Assembly: GCF_001303895.1 (NCBI RefSeq)
Contig: NZ_LJSD01000050.1
Location: forward strand, 124,001-188,000
Reading direction: 5' to 3'
From: Mesorhizobium sp. 1M-11
Lineage (GTDB): Bacteria > Pseudomonadota > Alphaproteobacteria > Rhizobiales > Rhizobiaceae
Length of the DNA stretch: 64,000 nucleotides
Of the stretch, positions 59,834 through 64,000 are shown in pieces; position 1 is the first letter of the stretch, and every line of letters begins with the position of its first letter. Under the pieces are notes generated by a model. That model searched no databases. It was not told the origin of the DNA and worked only from the letters and a program-made list of their open reading frames with translations. Position numbers and translations under genes: made by a program.

Positions 59834-61051
59834 ATGCCCCCGTACAATCGAAGGCGTCTTCCCGTAACTGTCCTTTCCGGCTTTCTCGGCGCCGGCAAGA
59901 CCACGCTTCTCAACCACATCCTGCACAATCGCGACGGCCGCCGGGTCGCTGTCATCGTCAACGATATGAGTGAGGTCAACATCGACGCCACGCTGGTGCG
60001 CGACGGCGGCGCCAACCTGTCGCGCACCGATGAACAGCTGGTCGAGATGACCAATGGCTGCATCTGCTGCACACTGCGCGACGATCTGCTGGCGGAAGTG
60101 CGTCGTCTCGCCGAACAGGGCAGGTTCGACTACCTGCTGATCGAATCGACAGGCATTTCGGAGCCGCTGCCCGTTGCCTCGACTTTCGAATTCCGTGACG
60201 AGGCCGGCGCCAGCCTCTCCGATGTCTCCCGCCTCGACACCATGGTGACGGTTGTCGATGCCGCGAACCTGCTGCGGAACTATTCCTCATCGGATTTCCT
60301 GCGCGACCGCGGTGAAGCGCTGGGCACGTCCGGCGAGCGCGTGCTCGTCGATCTTCTGGTCGAGCAGATCGAGTTTGCCGATGTCATCGTGCTCAACAAG
60401 GTTTCGGACACGCCCGCAGGAGATCTCGATCTGGCACGCAGGATCATACGCTCGCTCAACCCGCAGGTTGAGCTCATCGAAACAGATTTCGGCCGCGTGC
60501 CGCTCGACAAGGTGCTCGACACCGGACGATTCGATTTCGAGAAGGCCGAACAACATCCGCTCTGGTTCAAGGAACTGAACGGCTTCAAGGATCACGTTCC
60601 CGAAACCGAGGAATACGGCATCCGTTCCTTCGTCTATCGCGAACGTCGCCCTTTCGATCCGGCAAGGTTGAAGAGGTTCATCGGCCAACCTTGGCCAGGA
60701 GTGGTGCGCGCCAAGGGTTTTTTCTGGCTGGCCACGCGTCCAAACCATGTCGGCGAATTGAGCCAGGCCGGCGCGCTGGTACGGACCGGCAGGCGCGGGC
60801 TCTGGTGGGCAGCGGTTCCCCGCAACCGTTGGCCCGACAACCCGTCATGGCATGAGGCGATGGAACCCTATCTCGATCCGATGTGGGGCGACCGTCGGCA
60901 GGAACTGGTCTTCATCGGCTGCGATCCGATGAACGAAAACCGCATTCGCGCCGAACTCGATGCCTGCCTGGTGGATGAGCCCGTCTTCGCACCGGAACTG
61001 TGGCGTGACCTGCACGACCCGTTTCCAAGCTGGAGCGGGCAAGCCGCATGA
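59834..61051 (+). CDS. zigA: Zinc-responsive G3E GTPase ZigA (COG0523/CobW family)
   Basis: A 405-residue putative zinc metallochaperone GTPase. Walker A is GFLGAGKTT (16-24). The COG0523 metal motif is NGCICCT (Cys76, Cys78, Cys79). It carries LLIESTGISEPLPVA and the guanine motif position reads VLNKVSD. The C-terminal CobW_C domain has SFVYRERRPFDPARL and GFFWLATRPNHVGELSQAG, matching ZigA rather than the cobalamin-pathway CobW. A candidate Zur box lies upstream. The stop overlaps the start of a small His/Cys-rich ORF (ATGA). Despite the nearby B12 riboswitch, zigA is upstream of it and not controlled by it. Confidence 0.9.
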   Translation: MPPYNRRRLPVTVLSGFLGAGKTTLLNHILHNRDGRRVAVIVNDMSEVNIDATLVRDGGANLSRTDEQLVEMTNGCICCTLRDDLLAEVRRLAEQGRFDYLLIESTGISEPLPVASTFEFRDEAGASLSDVSRLDTMVTVVDAANLLRNYSSSDFLRDRGEALGTSGERVLVDLLVEQIEFADVIVLNKVSDTPAGDLDLARRIIRSLNPQVELIETDFGRVPLDKVLDTGRFDFEKAEQHPLWFKELNGFKDHVPETEEYGIRSFVYRERRPFDPARLKRFIGQPWPGVVRAKGFFWLATRPNHVGELSQAGALVRTGRRGLWWAAVPRNRWPDNPSWHEAMEPYLDPMWGDRRQELVFIGCDPMNENRIRAELDACLVDEPVFAPELWRDLHDPFPSWSGQAA

Positions 61052-61266
61052 TCGTCAAATCCTTGCTCGCCCTGTTCAAGGGGCGCCATCATGCCTGCGA
61101 CTGCCATCCGCGGCTTGCCCGCTACGTTCCGCCGGCCGAGCGGCACACCGCGACGAGCCAGGTCCTCGGCAAAGAATCGCCATTGCCAGGCGAGGGCGGT
61201 CACAATAGGGTTCCAGGCGATGGTGCTCCGAATCGAAAGGTTCGGGGTGAAAAGGGAATACGGTGA
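61048..61266 (+). CDS. Small ORF coupled to zigA with HHxCxCH motif (uncertain)
   Basis: A possible 72-residue protein. The ATG overlaps the zigA stop (ATGA). The first 39 codons look coding: third positions are mostly G or C and the peptide has KSLLALFKGRHHACDCHPRL, in which HHACDCH is a plausible metal-binding cluster. From about codon 45 the codon choice degrades and the reading frame enters the cobalamin riboswitch, ending at 61266. Either the last part is a by-product of overlap or the whole is not a gene. No family is recognised. Confidence 0.4.
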   Translation: MIVKSLLALFKGRHHACDCHPRLARYVPPAERHTATSQVLGKESPLPGEGGHNRVPGDGAPNRKVRGEKGIR

Positions 61267-61396
61267 GGTTCGCAAGAACCAAGACCGTGGCTGCCCCCGC
61301 AACTGTAAGCGGTAGCAAAGTCCGAAGACGCCACTGGCCAAGCGCCGGGAAGGCAGGACAGCGCAACGACCCGCGAGCCAGGAGACCTGCCATCGC
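61226..61396 (+). promoter_or_regulatory. Cobalamin riboswitch
   Basis: The conserved blocks appear in order: GAAAGGTTC start helix, GGGAATACGGTG (61254-61265), the highly conserved CTGCCCCCGCAACTGTAAGC (61291-61310), GAAGACGCCACTGG (about 61324-61338) and the B12 box GCGAGCCAGGAGACCTGCC (61374-61392). It binds adenosyl- or methylcobalamin and represses the downstream transporter when B12 is plentiful. A possible expression platform is GACGG (about 61410-61414) pairing with CCGTC (61449-61453), followed by ATTTTT. Confidence 0.96.
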
Positions 61397-61572
61397 AGTG
61401 AGTTGACCGGACGGGGTGTGCCGGGAGGACGCTACAAGGGCGGCCCTGCCGTCATTTTTGGCCATCCTTCCGCACCTGATCGAATGAGGGATCGGTTGGA
61501 AGGTTTTGCCGTTTTTCGCCGCGATGATGCGTCGCACCTGGACCGCCTGCCGCGACCGCGGAGGGCTCTTTC

Positions 61573-62361
61573 GTGAGCGACATTGTCCTGCAAGCGTGCG
61601 GCCTTTGCTGTCGACCCGAAAAAGGCGTCACGCTCGTCGAAGACGTCAGCCTTGACGTACGTGCCGGCGAAAGGCTTGCCATCATCGGTCCGAACGGCGC
61701 CGGCAAGTCGACGCTGCTGCGCATGCTTTGCGGCATGCTCAAGCCTAGCAGCGGTCTGGTCAGCCTCGACGGCGAACCGCTCGACCGGCTGCCGACAGCA
61801 GAGCGGGCACGCCGTATTGCCGTGGTCGGCCAATCCGACCAACCAGATGCACAGCTTGCCGTCAGCGATTATGTCGGGCTGGGCCGTATCCCGCACATGG
61901 GGCTTCGCCGCCGCAGCGACGACCGCGATGTCGTGCTCGACGCGCTGGAACGAACGGGCCTGCTTGTCTTGCGGGAACGCCGAATGGGATCACTCTCCGG
62001 CGGCGAACGCCAGCGCGCGCAGCTGGCGCGCGCGATTGCGCAGCAGCCGCATGTGCTGTTTCTCGACGAGCCGACCAATCATCTCGATCCGCGCGCTCGC
62101 GGTGAATTGCTCGAATTCGTCGCCAGGCTGGGCATCGCCGTTGTTACCGTGCTGCACGATCTGCCGCTGGTTGCGCCCTTCGCCACCCATGTCGCGGTGA
62201 TGAGCAAGGCACGCCTCGTCGCGCTCGGCACCCCGCGTGAGACGTTGACGGCGGCGCTGGTGCGCGAGGTCTTTGCCATCGATGTGCTGAGACTTCCTCA
62301 CCCGGCCGAGCAGGACCGCGAGTTGACGGTCTTCGACGTTCCGATCCGCCTTTCCCGCTGA
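61573..62361 (+). CDS. ABC transporter ATP-binding protein, cobalamin/iron-siderophore type (BtuD-like)
   Basis: A 262-residue ATPase of the FecE/BtuD group. Walker A is GPNGAGKST (about 38-46), the Q-loop follows in VVGQSDQPDAQLAV, the signature is LSGGERQRAQLARA and Walker B is VLFLDEPTNHLDPRA. A GTG start at 61573 has GGAGGG upstream. It is the first gene of a three-gene importer downstream of the cobalamin riboswitch; the regulation points to corrinoid uptake. The binding-protein gene follows after 24 bp. Confidence 0.92.
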   Translation: MSDIVLQACGLCCRPEKGVTLVEDVSLDVRAGERLAIIGPNGAGKSTLLRMLCGMLKPSSGLVSLDGEPLDRLPTAERARRIAVVGQSDQPDAQLAVSDYVGLGRIPHMGLRRRSDDRDVVLDALERTGLLVLRERRMGSLSGGERQRAQLARAIAQQPHVLFLDEPTNHLDPRARGELLEFVARLGIAVVTVLHDLPLVAPFATHVAVMSKARLVALGTPRETLTAALVREVFAIDVLRLPHPAEQDRELTVFDVPIRLSR

Positions 62362-62385
62362 ATCAATTTCCCCAACGGAGCCGCC

Positions 62386-63333
62386 ATGAAACGCCTCGCC
62401 CTTTGCCTTGCCGCCACGCTTCTTTCGTCGACTGCCTTTGCCTTCCCGGTCACCGTCGACAGCTGCGGCATTCCGCTGACTTTCGACGTCGCACCGAAAC
62501 GCGCGGTGATCAACGATCTCAACATGTCGGAAATGGCCTTCGCGCTGGGCTTGCAACCCGAGATCGTCGGCCTGACCGGCATCACCGGCTGGTACAAAGT
62601 GGATGACGCGTTCAAGAAAGCGCAGGGCTCGATCCCGGAACTCGCACCGAAATATCCGACACTGGAGAACCTGCTGGCGGTCGAGCCCGACTTCTTCTTC
62701 GCTGGCTGGTATTACGGCATGAAGCCGGGCGGCGACGTGACGCCCGACACCTTGGCGCCACATGGCATCAAGACGCTGGTGCTCAGCGAAAGCTGCGTCC
62801 ATCTCGACAAGAACCGACCAGCGGCTTCGATGGATCTCCTGTTCGGCGACATCGAGAAACTCGGCAAGATCTTCGGCAAGGAGACCGAAGCCGACACCCT
62901 TGTCACCAAGTGGAAGCAAAGGCTTGCCGATATCACCGCCAAGGTCGGCGCCCGCAGCGGCACGCGCGTTTTCCTCTATGATTCCGGCGAGGACAAACCC
63001 TTCACCGCGGGCAAATTCGCGATCCCGAGCGCGATGATCGAAGCTGCCGGCGGGAGGAACATCATGGCCGACATGGAAACCAACTGGGGCAATACCGATT
63101 GGGAAACCGTCGCCACCCGGAACCCGGAATTCCTGATCCTGCTCGACTACCAGGACGACGCGGGCTACCGAAAGCTGCTGGATTTCCTGAAGCAGCACCC
63201 GGCGATGAAAGAAACTGACGCGGTGAAGAACGGGCGCTTCGTTGCTCTCCGTTATGCCGAATTGACGCCCGGCCCGGCCAATATCGAAGCCATCGACAAG
63301 ATCGCAAAGGCAATGCACCCAGAGGCCTTCTGA
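62386..63333 (+). CDS. ABC transporter substrate-binding protein, BtuF/FepB-like
   Basis: A 315-residue periplasmic binding protein of the helical-backbone type (Peripla_BP_2). A signal peptide covers about residues 1-20 (KRLALCLAATLLSSTAFAF). The mature start is VDSCGIPLTFDVAPKRAVIN. It carries LLAVEPDFFFAGWYYGMKPG and NPEFLILLDYQDDAGY. The fold serves siderophore, haem and cobalamin importers; the upstream riboswitch makes a corrinoid the best guess. GGAG precedes the ATG. The permease gene starts two bases after its stop. Confidence 0.9.
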   Translation: MKRLALCLAATLLSSTAFAFPVTVDSCGIPLTFDVAPKRAVINDLNMSEMAFALGLQPEIVGLTGITGWYKVDDAFKKAQGSIPELAPKYPTLENLLAVEPDFFFAGWYYGMKPGGDVTPDTLAPHGIKTLVLSESCVHLDKNRPAASMDLLFGDIEKLGKIFGKETEADTLVTKWKQRLADITAKVGARSGTRVFLYDSGEDKPFTAGKFAIPSAMIEAAGGRNIMADMETNWGNTDWETVATRNPEFLILLDYQDDAGYRKLLDFLKQHPAMKETDAVKNGRFVALRYAELTPGPANIEAIDKIAKAMHPEAF

Positions 63334-63335
63334 GC

Positions 63336-64000
63336 ATGCCCAGCGGGTCGTACGGTCTGGCCATCGGCACGGGTCTGGCGCTTGTCGTGTTGCTGGCGCT
63401 GCTGTCCATCGCCTATGGCTCGACCGTCATTCCGCTCGGCGACGTGATCGCAGCGCTTGGGCACGCCATCGGCCTCGACGCCGGGAGCGTTACAGCGCCG
63501 GTACAGAAGATCATCGTCGACCTCAGGCTGCCCCGCGCCATTCTCGCCATCTGCGTCGGCGCCGGCCTCGCCGTGGTCGGCGCGCTTCTGCAGACGGTGA
63601 CGCGCAACGATCTCGCCGATCCGTTCCTGTTCGGCCTTTCCTCGGGCGCTGCCGCCGGCGCGGTTTCGGTCATCACCGTTTTCGGCGACCGTCTTGGCGT
63701 GTGGACGCTTCCGATCGCTGCGTTTGCCGGCGGCATCCTCTCAGCCGTCGTGGTGCTTCTGCTCGTCACCCGCATTCGTGGCCAAGGGCCGGAGCGGCTG
63801 ATCCTTGCAGGTCTTGCCGTATCTTTCCTGTTCACGGCGCTGACCAACTATCTGGTCTTTGCCGGTGACCAGCGCGCCGCCCATTCGGTGCTGTTCTGGA
63901 CCATGGGCGGGCTGGGCCTCGCCCGTTGGGGCAATATCGGCCTGGCAGTTGCCGGCGCCGCCGTCATCCTTGCCTTCACGCTGCGCTATCATCGCTGGCT
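63336..64000 (+). CDS. ABC transporter permease, FecCD/BtuC family (partial, cut by right edge)
   Basis: The first 221 residues of an inner-membrane permease are visible. The first segment is GLALVVLLALLSIAYGSTVI, followed by the FecCD signature LRLPRAILAICVGAGLAVVG and ALLQTVTRNDLADPFLFGLS, then RLILAGLAVSFLFTALTNYL. About 110 residues should lie beyond the edge. The ATG at 63336 directly follows the binding-protein stop, so the three genes form one operon under the cobalamin riboswitch. Confidence 0.93.
   Translation, partial: MPSGSYGLAIGTGLALVVLLALLSIAYGSTVIPLGDVIAALGHAIGLDAGSVTAPVQKIIVDLRLPRAILAICVGAGLAVVGALLQTVTRNDLADPFLFGLSSGAAAGAVSVITVFGDRLGVWTLPIAAFAGGILSAVVVLLLVTRIRGQGPERLILAGLAVSFLFTALTNYLVFAGDQRAAHSVLFWTMGGLGLARWGNIGLAVAGAAVILAFTLRYHRW

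Overview
The window is 64 kb of high-GC chromosomal DNA. Its gene content and order point to an alphaproteobacterium of the Hyphomicrobiales (Rhizobiales), most likely Phyllobacteriaceae (Mesorhizobium/Aminobacter-like). The evidence is an ActS/ActR (RegB/RegA) redox pair, the order glnD-murJ then trpS then nfu, an HmrR-type copper regulator, an MmcB DNA-repair protein, a CycM-type membrane-anchored cytochrome c, and many intergenic palindromic mosaic repeats of the kind common in rhizobial chromosomes. I see no insertion sequences, prophage, tRNA genes or CRISPR array. This is mostly core chromosome with a more accessory right third.

Layout. 1-4.3 kb: a creatininase-family gene (cut by the left edge), a divergent XRE-cupin regulator, a DadA-like FAD oxidoreductase, a coiled-coil DUF6481-like protein and a luciferase-like flavin oxidoreductase. 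4.3-9.8 kb (minus strand): SRP RNA, dnaX, ybaB with its own terminator, a SleB-type lipoprotein hydrolase, recR and an MltB-type transglycosylase. 9.9-14.3 kb: HIT protein, nudC and ridA (plus); kdsB-pheA (minus); cycM (plus). 14.4-22.2 kb: a Yej-type peptide ABC operon with two adjacent binding-protein genes, then a hydroxyacid dehydrogenase. 23.4-26.0 kb (minus): a small lipoprotein and an acyl-CoA ligase with a histone-H1-like N-terminus. 26.5-31.7 kb: a complete dppABCDF-type operon. 31.8-37.9 kb: hrpB, actS, actR, nhaA. 37.9-41.0 kb (minus): a copper P-type ATPase plus a DUF305 protein behind a textbook HmrR/CueR promoter. 41.1-45.6 kb: glnD and murJ. 45.7-47.3 kb (minus): an ECF sigma factor, a DUF4142 protein and a cupredoxin, with two matching candidate ECF promoters. 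47.6-52.0 kb: acyltransferase, trpS, an orphan exported protein, a universal stress protein and an Nfu-type protein. 52.1-59.6 kb: L,D-transpeptidase, hmrR, mmcB and a cluster of redox enzymes with local regulators (Rrf2, two TetR, LysR). 59.7-64 kb: a Zur-box-preceded zigA, a small His/Cys ORF, a cobalamin riboswitch and a BtuFCD-like uptake operon running off the right edge.

Three metal circuits can be read from the DNA: copper (hmrR acting on the copA promoter 12 kb away, plus the cupredoxin), zinc (Zur box and zigA) and cobalamin (riboswitch and ABC importer). The least explained systems are the sigma/DUF4142/cupredoxin operon, the H1-tailed acyl-CoA ligase, and the small ORF coupled to zigA that runs into the B12 riboswitch. 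Coding starts were chosen by ribosome-binding sites and family N-termini; several differ from the longest open frame.
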